From assembly GCF_003355155.1 (NCBI RefSeq), contig NZ_CP031320.1, positions 3,897,367 to 3,961,366 of the forward strand: a DNA stretch of 64,000 bases, in the 5' to 3' direction. The stretch comes from Streptomyces armeniacus (GTDB lineage Bacteria; Actinomycetota; Actinomycetes; Streptomycetales; Streptomycetaceae). The position numbers and the translations under genes are program-made. The notes beneath the pieces are model-generated. The model had not been told where the DNA came from. It was given only the letters and a program-made list of their open reading frames with translations, and did no database searches. Below are positions 21,519 through 30,128 of the stretch, piece by piece (position 1 is the stretch's first letter; every line of letters starts with the position of its first letter).

Positions 21519-21532
21519 CGTACCCCCGAACG

Positions 21533-21563
21533 GCCGGTCCGCCCGCGGGCGGGGCGGACCGGC
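21533..21563 (+). terminator. Hairpin 1 after the GH18 gene
   Basis: GCCGGTCCGCCC (21533-21544) pairs perfectly with GGGCGGACCGGC (21552-21563), 15 bases past the stop codon. Confidence 0.75.
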
Positions 21564-21571
21564 TCCGCGCG

Positions 21572-21617
21572 AACCGCCCCGTACCGGATACCGGCCCCGG
21601 TCCGGTACGGGGCGGTT
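21572..21617 (+). terminator. Hairpin 2 after the GH18 gene
   Basis: 17-bp perfect stem, 21572-21588 with 21601-21617, and a 12-base loop. It is tandem to the preceding hairpin and insulates the downstream ABC operon. Confidence 0.8.
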
Positions 21618-21701
21618 TCACCTCCGGCGGCTCGCCGTACGGCTCCCCCGCCACTTCCTCCGTGACTTCCCGCGCGACTTCGAGAACTCGTGCTCGTTCC
21701 A

Positions 21702-21731
21702 TTGACCTGTCATTAGGACCCCTCGTACCGT
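21702..21731 (+). promoter_or_regulatory. Predicted promoter of the sugar ABC transporter operon
   Basis: TTGACC (21702-21707), an 18-base spacer and TACCGT (21726-21731). It lies 86 bases before the solute-binding protein start and after the terminators. Confidence 0.6.
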
Positions 21732-21816
21732 CGCCGGGCAGCAGCCGCACCGCCCCACGTGATGTCGGCGGGCCGCCCAGGTCCGCCCGGCCGCGGCGCC
21801 TAGGAGGTCATTGCCC

Positions 21817-23172
21817 GTGCGCCCCACCGCTCCGCTGGCTCTCGCGCTCAGCGCCGTCCTCACCGCCGGCGTGCTCACCGGTTGCAGCCTCGGTCCGGAC
21901 GACGACCCGAACACGGTCGAGATCGCCTTCCCCAAGGACATCGACAACAACGTGACGGTGCGGGACGACTACCTCGCGTATGTCGCGAAGCAGTTCGAGA
22001 AGGCGAACCCGGGCAAGAAGGTCAAGCTGGTGCCGATCCAGGCGCCGCAGAACGACTACTACACCAAGATCCAGATCATGATGCGGTCCCCCAACACCGC
22101 ACCCGACCTGGTCTACGAGGACACCTTCCTGCTCCAGTCGGACATCGAGAGCGGCTATCTCCAGCCGCTCGACAAGTACCTCGACAAGTGGGACGACTGG
22201 AGCAAGTTCGAGGACACGGCGAAGCAGGCCGGGGAGTCCGAGGACGGCAAGACGTACGGCGTGCCCGACGGCACCGACACCCGCGGCCTCTGGTTCAACA
22301 AGAAGATCTTCATGAAGGCCGGGCTGCCCACCGACTGGGCCCCGAAGACCTGGGACGACGTGCTCGAAGCGGCCCGCGCGGTGAAGAAGAACGTGCCGGA
22401 CGTGACCCCGTTCAACATCTTCACCGGGAAGGCGGCCGGCGAGGCGGCGGCCATGCAGGGCTTCGAGATGCTGCTCTACGGCACCCAGGACCAGCTCTAC
22501 GACGAGAAGTCGAAGAAGTGGGTCGTCGGCAGCGAGGGCTTCCGGGACAGCCTGGAGTTCGTCGACACGGTGTTCAAGGAGAAGCTCGGGCCGCACGTCT
22601 CCGACGCCCTCTCCCCCGACATCCAGACCCAGGTGATGACCGACCACCTCCCCAAGGAGAAGCTGGCCATCGCGCTGGACGGCTCGTGGATCAACCAGCA
22701 GTGGATCAAGACCGGGGGCGCGCCCTGGCCCGAGTGGTCCGAGACGATGGGCGTGGCCCCGATGCCCACGCAGAACGGCCAGGAGCCGGGCAAGACGAGC
22801 ATGTCCGGCGGCTGGGCCTGGTCGATCCCGAAGAAGTCCGGCAACCACGATCTCGCCTGGAAGATGATCGAGACCCTCCAGCAGCCGGAGAACGCCCGCG
22901 AGTGGTGCATCCGGGGCTCGCAGATCGCCGTACGCGAGGACGTCGCCAGGGACCGCAAGTACCTCAACGCGATCCCGCGTACGAAGTTCTTCACCGACCT
23001 CGTGGACGTCACCCACTACCGCCCCGCGCTCCCCCTCTATCCGCGGGTCTCCGAGGCCATCACGGTCGCGATGGAGAAGGTGACCACGGGGGACGCGACC
23101 CCGGCCCAAGGAGCCCGGTCCTATGACAAGCAGGTCCGTTCCATCACGGACGGCGCGGTGATCAAGCGATGA
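21817..23172 (+). CDS. Sugar ABC transporter solute-binding lipoprotein
   Basis: Captures an extracellular (oligo)saccharide for import. 451 aa. The signal peptide ends in lipobox LTGC, and the mature part has the CUT1/SBP_bac_1 fold (NTVEIAFPKD..., DGTDTRGLWFNKKIFMKAGLP, WDDVLEAARAVKK). The GTG at 21817 is preferred to the TTG at 21811 because AGGAGG (21803-21808) is then 8 bases away. The stop is coupled to the first permease. No ATPase gene is present; as in many Streptomyces, a shared MsiK ATPase elsewhere would energise it. The substrate is not determined; closeness to the GH18 gene hints at chitin-derived or other oligosaccharides. Confidence 0.92.
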   Translation: MRPTAPLALALSAVLTAGVLTGCSLGPDDDPNTVEIAFPKDIDNNVTVRDDYLAYVAKQFEKANPGKKVKLVPIQAPQNDYYTKIQIMMRSPNTAPDLVYEDTFLLQSDIESGYLQPLDKYLDKWDDWSKFEDTAKQAGESEDGKTYGVPDGTDTRGLWFNKKIFMKAGLPTDWAPKTWDDVLEAARAVKKNVPDVTPFNIFTGKAAGEAAAMQGFEMLLYGTQDQLYDEKSKKWVVGSEGFRDSLEFVDTVFKEKLGPHVSDALSPDIQTQVMTDHLPKEKLAIALDGSWINQQWIKTGGAPWPEWSETMGVAPMPTQNGQEPGKTSMSGGWAWSIPKKSGNHDLAWKMIETLQQPENAREWCIRGSQIAVREDVARDRKYLNAIPRTKFFTDLVDVTHYRPALPLYPRVSEAITVAMEKVTTGDATPAQGARSYDKQVRSITDGAVIKR

Positions 23173-24107
23173 GCGTCACCAAGGCCCCGGCCGCCCCCCG
23201 CGAACCGCGCCCGGACGAGCCGCCCGTACGCCAGGGGCGCCCGTACGAGTCCGCCCGCCGCTACGCGCGCTGGCTGCCGGTCGCGCCCGGCACCGTCCTC
23301 CTGCTGCTGTTCCTGATCGGCCCGATCGGCTACTGCGTCTATCTGGCCTTCACCGACCTGCAGCTGACGGGGCAGGCGAACGCGTCGTTCGTCGGGCTGG
23401 ACAACTTCACGCGGGCATTCGGCGACGAGGACTTCGTCAACGCCGTCGTCCTCACCCTGGTGTTCACGCTGGTCTCGTCGATCATCGGGCAGAACACGCT
23501 GGGGCTCACGCTGGCCGCGCTCATGCAGCGGGCGAGCAAGACCGTACGGACCGTCACGGGCGCCATCGTCATCTGCGCCTGGGTGGTACCGGAGATCGTC
23601 GCCGGGTTCCTGCTCTACACCTTCTTCCACCGCCGGGGCACCCTCAACGAGGTGCTGGACTTCCTCCATCTGCCCGACCAGAACTGGCTGTTCACGCTGC
23701 CGATCCTGGCGGTGTCGTTCGCCAACATCTGGCGCGGCACGGCGTTCTCCATGCTCGTCTACTCCGCCGCGCTCTCCGAGATCCCCGACGAGGTCACGGA
23801 GTCCGCCCAGATCGACGGGGCCAACGCGTGGCAGCGGCTCATCCACGTCACGCTGCCGATGATCCGCCGTTCCATCGGCACGAACCTCATGCTCAACACG
23901 CTCCAGACGCTCTCCGTCTTCGGCCTCATCTGGGCGATGACGCGCGGCGGTCCGGGGAACCGGAGCGAGACGCTCCCGGTGTTCATGTACGACCAGGCCT
24001 TCAACAAGGCGCTGATCGGCTACGGCACCGCCGTCGCACTGCTGCTGCTGGTGGTCGGCGGCCTCTTCTCGGTCGTCTACCTGCGCCTCATGCGCGAGGA
24101 GGTCTGA
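23169..24107 (+). CDS. Sugar ABC transporter permease 1 (MalF-like)
   Basis: 312 aa membrane subunit with six predicted helices. It begins with a Pro/Arg-rich cytoplasmic tail, then WLPVAPGTVLLLLFLIGPIGYCVYLAF. The EAA-type loop is EVTESAQIDGANAWQRLIHVTLPMIR, where a CUT ATPase docks. It overlaps the binding protein gene by ATGA and lies 4 bases before permease 2, in one operon. Confidence 0.94.
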   Translation: MSVTKAPAAPREPRPDEPPVRQGRPYESARRYARWLPVAPGTVLLLLFLIGPIGYCVYLAFTDLQLTGQANASFVGLDNFTRAFGDEDFVNAVVLTLVFTLVSSIIGQNTLGLTLAALMQRASKTVRTVTGAIVICAWVVPEIVAGFLLYTFFHRRGTLNEVLDFLHLPDQNWLFTLPILAVSFANIWRGTAFSMLVYSAALSEIPDEVTESAQIDGANAWQRLIHVTLPMIRRSIGTNLMLNTLQTLSVFGLIWAMTRGGPGNRSETLPVFMYDQAFNKALIGYGTAVALLLLVVGGLFSVVYLRLMREEV

Positions 24108-24111
24108 GCAC

Positions 24112-25041
24112 ATGACCGACGCTCCCGCCCCGGCCCCCACGCCCGCCCGTACGAGCCCGCGCGCCCGGCTGCTCGCGCCGCGTACGGCCGTAACGGGTAC
24201 GCCCCGCACGCCCCGGCTCACCCGGCAGCGGCGGCAGCGGCTCGCCGCGGACGCGGGGCTGCTGGTGATGGCCGCCGCATTCGTGGTGCCGCTGCTGTGG
24301 CTGGTGTTCGCGTCCCTGGACGCGAAGGCGAAACTGCGGGTCAGCCCGCCGTCGTCGCCGACCCTGGACAACTTCTCGGCCGTGTGGACGGACGAGATCA
24401 CCTTCACGCCGATGCTGAACAGCTTCCTGATCTGCGGCAGCGGCACCCTGATGACCATGGTGTGCGCGGCGCTGGCGGCGTACCCGCTGTCCCGCTACCG
24501 CTCCCGGTACGCCCGCCCGTACCTGCTCGGCGTCCTGTTCACCACGTGCCTGCCGATCACCGCGGTGATGGTGCCGGTCTACAGCCTGTTCGTGCAGATC
24601 AACCTCATCGACACCATGTACGGCACGGCGTTCTTCCTGGCCACCTCCCAACTGCCGTTCGCCATCTGGCTGATGAAGAACTTCATGGACGGCGTGCCGG
24701 TGGTGCTGGAGGAGGCCGCGTGGACGGACGGCGCGAACTGGTTCCAGGCGCTCGTACGGGTCATCGTGCCGCTGATGGGGCCGGGCATCACGGTCGTCAC
24801 GATCTACAGCTTCATCATGATGTGGGGCAACTTCTTCGTGCCCTTCATGCTGCTGCTCGACCCGGAGAAACTCCCGGCGTCGGTCAGCATCTACACCTTC
24901 TTCGGCAACTACGGCGTCGTCGCGTACGGGGAGCTGGCGGCGTTCTCGATCCTGTACTCGACGCCGGTCCTGCTGCTGTACATCCTCATCTCCCGGCGAC
25001 TGGGCGGCGGTTTCACACTGGGAGGGGGCGTCAAGGGGTAG
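24112..25041 (+). CDS. Sugar ABC transporter permease 2 (MalG-like)
   Basis: 309 aa. A long Ala/Pro/Arg N-terminal tail precedes six helices. The EAA loop is VLEEAAWTDGANWFQALVRVIVPLMGPGI. It pairs with permease 1 to form the translocation channel. It is the last gene of the operon. Confidence 0.94.
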   Translation: MTDAPAPAPTPARTSPRARLLAPRTAVTGTPRTPRLTRQRRQRLAADAGLLVMAAAFVVPLLWLVFASLDAKAKLRVSPPSSPTLDNFSAVWTDEITFTPMLNSFLICGSGTLMTMVCAALAAYPLSRYRSRYARPYLLGVLFTTCLPITAVMVPVYSLFVQINLIDTMYGTAFFLATSQLPFAIWLMKNFMDGVPVVLEEAAWTDGANWFQALVRVIVPLMGPGITVVTIYSFIMMWGNFFVPFMLLLDPEKLPASVSIYTFFGNYGVVAYGELAAFSILYSTPVLLLYILISRRLGGGFTLGGGVKG

Positions 25042-25140
25042 CGGGCGGCTGCGCGGGCGGCGGTTCGCTGTCGCTCACCGGGTCTCGCGCTCGTACGGGT
25101 CCGTGTCCCGGTCCTCTTGCCGGCGGTCGTGCCGGTCCTC

Positions 25141-25764
25141 TTACGAGTGGTCGCGCCGGCCCTCATACGAGTGGTCGCGCCGACCCTCCCACCGTCCGTC
25201 TTCTCCCCCGGCCACGGCCCGCAGCTGCGCGAGCGAGTCGCGGATGAGCGGGGCCAGCCCGCCCTGACCGGGCTCGTCGACCCAGCGCGCGAACGCGATC
25301 TTGAAGACCACCATGCCCGCCTCGGCCGTCAGGCTCGCGGCGGGCTCCGTGACGCCGCGCCCGCGCAACGCGGCGGCCAGCGCGGCGGAGAGCGACGCGA
25401 GCTTGATCAACTCTCGTTCCTGGAGGCGGGCGTTCCCCGCGACCACGGCCTGCCGCTGCCGGGCGAACGCCCGGCGCTCCTCGAGGAGCGCGGCGGCGGC
25501 GTCGAGGGCCGCGGCCAGCGCGTCGATCGGCGCCGCGCCGGCGGGCGCGGCCGCGACGGCGTTCACGCAGACGTCCTGCAGCGCGGTCTCGCCCCAGAAC
25601 AGCACCTCGCGCTTGTCGGCGAAGTGCCGGAAGAACGTCCGCTCCGTGAGCCCGGCCCGCCGGGCGATCTCCGCCACCGTGGTCCGGTCGAACCCGCGCT
25701 CGCCGTAGAGCTCCAGCGCCGCCCGTTCGAGCCGCTCGCGCGCGTTGGGCTCCCATCGACTCAT
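25141..25764 (-). CDS. TetR-family transcriptional regulator
   Basis: 207 aa. The N-terminal HTH (ALELYGERGFDRTTVAEIARRAGLTERTFFRHFADKREVLFWGE) is typical of TetR, and the ligand domain is Ala-rich. The C-terminus duplicates YEGRRDHS, encoded by a 24-bp tandem repeat at 25143-25190. The ATG sits 6 bases downstream of TAGGAT (minus strand, 25771-25776), so the transcript may be leaderless. Two perfect inverted repeats lie between it and the divergent SDR gene, which suggests control of itself and that gene. Confidence 0.93.
   Translation of the reverse strand: MSRWEPNARERLERAALELYGERGFDRTTVAEIARRAGLTERTFFRHFADKREVLFWGETALQDVCVNAVAAAPAGAAPIDALAAALDAAAALLEERRAFARQRQAVVAGNARLQERELIKLASLSAALAAALRGRGVTEPAASLTAEAGMVVFKIAFARWVDEPGQGGLAPLIRDSLAQLRAVAGGEDGRWEGRRDHSYEGRRDHS
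25143..25190. repeat. 24-bp tandem repeat at the 3' end of the tetR gene
   Basis: Two near-identical 24-bp units (starting 25143 and 25167) encode the duplicated C-terminal YEGRRDHS. A degenerate third copy lies just outside the gene at about 25119-25142. The stop codon TAA is at 25141-25143. Confidence 0.75.
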
Positions 25765-25778
25765 GCGCCGATCCTACG

Positions 25779-25799
25779 CGACGACAGTCCCTGTCGTCG
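25779..25799. promoter_or_regulatory. 21-bp inverted repeat, likely tetR operator
   Basis: CGACGACAG-TCC-CTGTCGTCG, perfect 9-bp arms. On the minus strand it fills the interval between the expected -35 and the -10 TAGGAT of the tetR gene, as expected for an autorepression operator. Confidence 0.7.
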
Positions 25800-25812
25800 G
25801 GTGCTACTCTCC

Positions 25813-25842
25813 ATGTCAGTCACTGACGTCAGTGACTGACAT
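25813..25842. promoter_or_regulatory. 30-bp perfect palindrome upstream of the SDR gene
   Basis: Two 15-bp half sites, ATGTCAGTCACTGAC and its exact complement, abut with no spacer. A -10-like TACTCT (25805-25810) lies just before it, so the palindrome would cover the start of the SDR transcript. It is probably a TetR-type operator. Confidence 0.75.
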
Positions 25843-25937
25843 CGGCTGGCGGGCGCGAAGCCCGCCTGGCCGCAGGTCCCCGCCGTCCCGGCGCGCTCTC
25901 CGCACGCCGCGGGCGGCCGATCAACCGGAGGGTCCCC

Positions 25938-26834
25938 ATGCGCGTATTCGTCACAGGCGCATCCGGCTTCATCGGCTCCGCCGTCGTACCGGATCTCGTC
26001 AACGCGGGTCACGAGGTACTCGGACTCGCCCGTTCCGACAGCTCGGCCGAGGCCGTCGCCGCCGCGGGGGCCGAGGTGCACCGCGGCGCACTCGACGACC
26101 TCGGCAGCCTCCGCGCGGGCGCCACCGCGTCCGACGGGGTCATCCACCTCGCGTTCGTCCACGACTTCACCGACTACGCGGGCGCCGCGCGTACGGATGT
26201 GAGCGCCATCCAGGCACTCGGCGCCGCCCTCGAGGGCTCCGGCCGGCCCCTCGTCGTCACCTCCGGCACGGTCGGGCTGACCCCGGGCCACGCGGCGACC
26301 GAACGGGACATGCCCGCCCCCGGACCGGCCGGGGGACCACGGGCCGCCGGCACGCTCGCGGCGCTCGGCCTCGCCGACCACGGCGTACGCTCGTCCGTCG
26401 TACGGCTCCCGCCGACAGTGCACGGCGAAGGGGACAAGGGCTTCGTCCCCCGACTCATCGACATCGCCCGCGAGAAGGGCGTCTCCGGCCACCCCGGCGA
26501 CGGCTCCAGCCGCTGGCCCGCGGTGCACCGGCTCGATGCGGCGCCGCTGTTCCGCCTCGCGCTGGAGAAGGCCGCGGCCGGGACGGTGCTGCACGCGGTC
26601 GCCGAAGAGGGGGTACCGGTCCGCGACATCGCCGGCGTGATCGGCCGCCGGCTGGATCTGCCGGTTGCCTCAGTGCCGGGCGAAGAGACCGACGAGCACT
26701 TCGGCTGGCTGGCCCGCTTCCTCGGCACCGACGCCCCGGCGTCGAGCGCGCTGACGCGCGAACTGCTGGGGTGGGAGCCGACGGGTCCGGGGCTGCTCGA
26801 AGACCTCGGCGCGGGGCACTACTTCGGCCGGTAG
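25938..26834 (+). CDS. Extended SDR-family NAD(P)-dependent epimerase/dehydratase-like oxidoreductase
   Basis: 298 aa. The N-terminal Rossmann motif VTGASGFIGSAVV (TGxxGxxG) is clear, and GVIHLAFVHDF and VVTSGTV fit the atypical-SDR core. The classical YxxxK is not evident: the corresponding stretch is GPRAAGTLAALG. So the gene may act on a different chemistry or only bind nucleotide. GGAGGG precedes the ATG. It diverges from the TetR gene across two palindromes and is probably its target. Confidence 0.88.
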   Translation: MRVFVTGASGFIGSAVVPDLVNAGHEVLGLARSDSSAEAVAAAGAEVHRGALDDLGSLRAGATASDGVIHLAFVHDFTDYAGAARTDVSAIQALGAALEGSGRPLVVTSGTVGLTPGHAATERDMPAPGPAGGPRAAGTLAALGLADHGVRSSVVRLPPTVHGEGDKGFVPRLIDIAREKGVSGHPGDGSSRWPAVHRLDAAPLFRLALEKAAAGTVLHAVAEEGVPVRDIAGVIGRRLDLPVASVPGEETDEHFGWLARFLGTDAPASSALTRELLGWEPTGPGLLEDLGAGHYFGR

Positions 26835-26929
26835 CCGCCTCATGGGGACCGGACTGTAGGAACGTACGAGCCGAACCTTCGGTCGAACGCACGGTGGCCC
26901 GGCGAGCGCCCCGCTCCTACGGTGTGCGG

Positions 26930-27658
26930 ATGCGAAAGCCACCGCCGTACGAGCCTGCGCCGTACGAGCCTGCGCCGTACGAGCCGCCGCCCGCCGCCCC
27001 GTTCGACGCGGTGGCGGCGCGGCGGCTGCGCGAGGCACTGGGCATGACGCCCGCGCACGTCGCGCACGGCATGCGGGCGGCGTACGGCAGGAGCGTCTCC
27101 CCCTCGGACATCGCCGCCTGGGAACTGGGCGAGGCGGTTCCGGACGAGTCCGAACTGACCGCGCTGGCCGGGGCGCTGTGGTGCGCCCCGGCCGACCTGC
27201 TGGGCACGCCGGGCACGCTGCGCCAGTACCGCCTGGCACGCGGCACGGCCGTCGCCGACCTGGCCCTGCTGCTCGGCATGACCCCGCACGACTACGAGCA
27301 CATGGAACGCTCGGGCCACTGGACCGGCAACCAGCGCCAGGCCGATGCACTCGCGAACGCCCTGGACCTGCCGCCGTCCGCGCTGCTTGAACTGACCGGC
27401 AGAACGGACGAGTTGGCCGCACTCCTGCGCGGCGCGGTCTCCACCCGCTGGCAGGCATACGCGGACGACGTCACCGCCCTGGTCCCCCTCCCCCGCCCCC
27501 GCGTCGAAGCCGCCCTGCGCGCGCTCCACACCGCGTACCAGGCCATAGCAACCGGCTCACTCCAATGGGGCGCCGCCCCGGGCCCCACCACCTCGGCCAC
27601 GGCGGGCCAGTCATTCCTGGACGAGATCGTGAACCACTTCTGGGAACGCACCGGCTGA
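26930..27658 (+). CDS. Helix-turn-helix (XRE-like) regulator with duplicated HTH domain
   Basis: 242 aa. The N-terminus carries a YEPAPYEPAPYEP repeat from a 15-bp DNA unit. Two XRE-like HTH regions follow (ARRLREALGMTPAHVAHGMRAAYG...ELGEAVPDESELTALAGAL; and ...VADLALLLGMTPHDYEHMERSGHWTGNQRQADALANALDLPPSALLELTG). The C-terminus is helical with no known domain. No ribosome site is visible. TACGGT (26918-26923) ends 6 bases before the ATG, consistent with a leaderless mRNA, and a GTG at 26924 is an alternative start. The target is unknown. Confidence 0.8.
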   Translation: MRKPPPYEPAPYEPAPYEPPPAAPFDAVAARRLREALGMTPAHVAHGMRAAYGRSVSPSDIAAWELGEAVPDESELTALAGALWCAPADLLGTPGTLRQYRLARGTAVADLALLLGMTPHDYEHMERSGHWTGNQRQADALANALDLPPSALLELTGRTDELAALLRGAVSTRWQAYADDVTALVPLPRPRVEAALRALHTAYQAIATGSLQWGAAPGPTTSATAGQSFLDEIVNHFWERTG

Positions 27659-28169
27659 CAGCCGCGCCTGGGCTGCGGTTTCACGCTGGGGCCCCGCGGT
27701 CAGACCCGTGTGGTGTGGCTGAAGCCGAGGGAGGTCAGTCCTTCGGACTGGCGCAGCCTGCCCGTCAGCCCTGCGGCGTTCGAGGAGATCGCCCGGCAGG
27801 AACCCGGGCAGCAGATCCTGCTCGACGCGTACTGGACCTTGCGAGGGACTCCTCCACGGAACACGTCCAGGCTTCGAACCCGCTCTCGCGGAGATCGCCG
27901 ATCTCCATAAGCCCTTCGGTCAGCAACTCCCCAAGCAGCTCAACCGAGATGTCTCTGGAGTCACCCCCGTGCACCTCGGCATGCTCCTCGGCGGTTCCGA
28001 TGAGGGAATCCACCATGACCCAGTCTGCTTCCCCCTCTGCCAGCAACTCCCCGACAGACGCAGTCAGCACGTCTCGCATGCGCATCCTTCCGCTTCGCGC
28101 TTCCTCGATGAGTGAGCGCGACTCAGCCGGTCAAGGATGAGGGGAACGCATCTTCCACGCACCCACCTT
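27659..28169. other. Low-information region with one small minus-strand gene
   Basis: 511 bases between the HTH gene and the SET gene. The only supportable gene is the minus-strand ORF 27765-28079. Local GC is lower than in the flanks. A plus-strand frame opposite it (27710-27910) has protein-like composition but no ribosome site. The region may be a decayed insertion. Confidence 0.4.
27765..28079 (-). CDS. Small acidic hypothetical protein, possibly C-terminally disrupted
   Basis: 104 aa from an ATG with GGAAGG 6 bases upstream. The first ~75 residues (MRDVLTASVGELLAEGEADWVMVDSLIG...LLGELLTEGLMEIGDLRESGFEAWTC) are acidic and helical. They resemble the small proteins often found as immunity-like or orphan genes in actinobacteria, which usually continue with a longer Trp-rich tail. 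Here, after VEESLAR, the chain turns into Arg/Ser/Pro-rich sequence of out-of-frame type, suggesting a frameshift or truncation. The family assignment is an impression only. Confidence 0.5.
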   Translation of the reverse strand: MRDVLTASVGELLAEGEADWVMVDSLIGTAEEHAEVHGGDSRDISVELLGELLTEGLMEIGDLRESGFEAWTCSVEESLARSSTRRAGSAARVPAGRSPRTPQG

Positions 28170-28700
28170 TCACGGCATCCGGGACAGAAGGACCGGCACC
28201 CAGTGGTTGCCGTAGCGTGTCCGCAACTCCGGTAGTTGCCAGTCGTTCCCGGTGACGGTTCCCCGGCAGTCGGCCGGTGAGCCGCAGGAGCACGCCAGGA
28301 CGAACTGGGGATCCCAGGTGCTGGTGGCGTAGTCGCTGGTGAGTTCCTCGTCCGTTGGGATGTCGCGGCGGGCCACGAGGTCGTACGGGCCTTCCCACCA
28401 CAGGTTCGGGTCACAGTCGTGGTTGCTGTAACCGATGAACTGCTCGCTGCGGGGCGGAAGGACGAGATGCTCGGTCTCGGTCACGGCGATGGTGTCGATA
28501 TAGGGGCGGTCCGGCTGGAGCGCGGCTGCGGTGAAGAGGTCCTGCAGCTCCTGCTCCGAGACCAGTCGGCCGCCGAGTCGGGCCACGACCGTTCCGGCTG
28601 CGATGGGTGCGCGTGCGAACAGGCCCAAACCCGCGATGGGGGACGGGCGGACCTCGGCGTGGGAGTGCAGCCGGCAATGCGGGTCTGGGGTGGGTGCCAT
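28170..28700 (-). CDS. SET-domain protein, putative protein-lysine methyltransferase
   Basis: 176 aa. The SET core is VRPSPIAGLGLFARAPIAAGTVVARLGG, then YSNHDCDPNLWW (the NHxCxPN pseudoknot motif), then DEELTSDYATS. A post-SET-like Cys cluster (CSCGSPADCRG) follows and could bind zinc. It would transfer methyl from SAM to a lysine; the substrate is unknown. The ATG at 28700 is preferred to an upstream GTG, though the ribosome site is weak. It is a monocistronic gene. Confidence 0.85.
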   Translation of the reverse strand: MAPTPDPHCRLHSHAEVRPSPIAGLGLFARAPIAAGTVVARLGGRLVSEQELQDLFTAAALQPDRPYIDTIAVTETEHLVLPPRSEQFIGYSNHDCDPNLWWEGPYDLVARRDIPTDEELTSDYATSTWDPQFVLACSCGSPADCRGTVTGNDWQLPELRTRYGNHWVPVLLSRMP

Positions 28701-28858
28701 CGGCCCATCGTGCCGTGGCACGGGTGGTGTCGGTCAGCGTGTGGTACCGGTTGTCCGCACGACGGCTTCCGTGCCGAGCTGCGCCGTTCGGGCACCCCGC
28801 GCGCCCGCGGCCCGCGCCAACGGCCCGCGCCCGCGGCCGGGCGCGGCTCAGGCACCCG

Positions 28859-29884
28859 TCAGAACACCGCTTCCGTCTCGTCCATGCGGTCCTGCGGGAC
28901 CCGCTTCAGCTGGGAGACGCCGTCCGCCAGGGGGACCATCTGGATGTCCGTGCCCCGCAGCGCCGTCATGTTGCCGAACTCGCCGCGGTGCACCGCCTCC
29001 ACCGCGTGCCAGCCGAAGCGCGTGGCCAGCACGCGGTCGTACGCGGTGGGGACGCCGCCGCGCTGGACGTGGCCCAGGATGACCGGCTTGGCCTCCTTGC
29101 CGAGGCGGTGTTCCAGTTCGACGGCGAGACGGTTGCCGATGCCGACGAAGCGCTCGTGGCCGTACTGGTCGATGACGCCCTTCTCGTACGGCATCGAGCC
29201 CTCGGCCGGGTGTGCGCCCTCGGCGACGCAGATCAGGGCGAACTTCTTGTTCCGGGCGAAGCGTTCCTCGACCATCTTGGTCAGGTCGTCGACCTCGAAG
29301 TTCCGTTCCGGGATGCAGATCGCGTGCGCGCCCGCGGCCATGCCCGCCTCGAGGGCGATCCAGCCCGCGTGGCGGCCCATGACCTCGACGACCATGACGC
29401 GCTGGTGCGACTCGGCGGTGGTCTTGAGGCGGTCCATGGCCTCGGTGGCGACGCCGACGGCGGTGTCGAAGCCGAAGGTGCGGTCGGTGGCCGAGATGTC
29501 GTTGTCGATGGTCTTGGGGACGCCGACGACCGGGAGGCCCGCGTCGGCGAGCATGCGGGCCGCGCTCAGGGTGCCTTCGCCGCCGATGGGGATGAGCGCG
29601 TCGAGGGCGAGGCGCTCGATCAGTTCCTCGGAGTTGTCGCAGGCCTCGCGGAGGCGGTCGCGTTCGAGCCGGGAGGAGCCGAGGATCGTGCCGCCGCGGG
29701 CGAGGATGCCGCTGACGGAGTTGATGTCCAGGGGACGGTAGCGGCCTTCGAGCAGGCCCTTGAAACCGTCCTCGAAGCCGATGACCTCATCGTCTCGGTC
29801 GGCCACGGCGCGGTGCACCACCGACCGGATCACGGCGTTCAGGCCGGGGCAGTCGCCGCCCGCGGTAAGGACTCCGATGCGCAT
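28859..29884 (-). CDS. pfkA: 6-phosphofructokinase
   Basis: Phosphorylates fructose-6-phosphate in glycolysis. 341 aa. MRIGVLTAGGDCPGLNAVIR binds nucleotide, the PIGGEGT motif contacts phosphate/metal, TIDNDI holds the catalytic Asp, and VEVMGRHAGWIAL and GHVQRGG bind substrate. The GGEGT form is the actinobacterial type; ATP as donor is likely from Streptomyces relatives but cannot be proven by sequence alone. The ATG at 29884 has AGGAG upstream. It diverges from pta over a 244-base region containing GGTGAC-CGCC-GTCACC (29915-29930). Confidence 0.95.
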   Translation of the reverse strand: MRIGVLTAGGDCPGLNAVIRSVVHRAVADRDDEVIGFEDGFKGLLEGRYRPLDINSVSGILARGGTILGSSRLERDRLREACDNSEELIERLALDALIPIGGEGTLSAARMLADAGLPVVGVPKTIDNDISATDRTFGFDTAVGVATEAMDRLKTTAESHQRVMVVEVMGRHAGWIALEAGMAAGAHAICIPERNFEVDDLTKMVEERFARNKKFALICVAEGAHPAEGSMPYEKGVIDQYGHERFVGIGNRLAVELEHRLGKEAKPVILGHVQRGGVPTAYDRVLATRFGWHAVEAVHRGEFGNMTALRGTDIQMVPLADGVSQLKRVPQDRMDETEAVF

Positions 29885-30128
29885 GAGGTTCGCTTCTCCT
29901 GATCGTGTGATCGTGGTGACCGCCGTCACCGTGGTGATCGCTTCTGGAGCTTCGGACTACCGATGAGCCGGTCAGATTGTTTCATGTCTTGAACGCACCC
30001 CGCACCGGGCGTCCACCACGCGAACACCTGCCGCGCGGCGGAGCCGGTCTCGCAGGTACCGTCAAGGATAGAACCGGACGCCTGCCACGGCATCGACGGA
30101 TCCAGAGGGAACCAGAGGGAGAGCACGC

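Noticed and set aside
27710..27910. Plus-strand 66-aa frame with plausible-looking sequence
   Set aside because: No ribosome site, overlaps the minus-strand small gene, and ends in Arg/Ser-rich out-of-frame sequence; kept only as a hint of decay.
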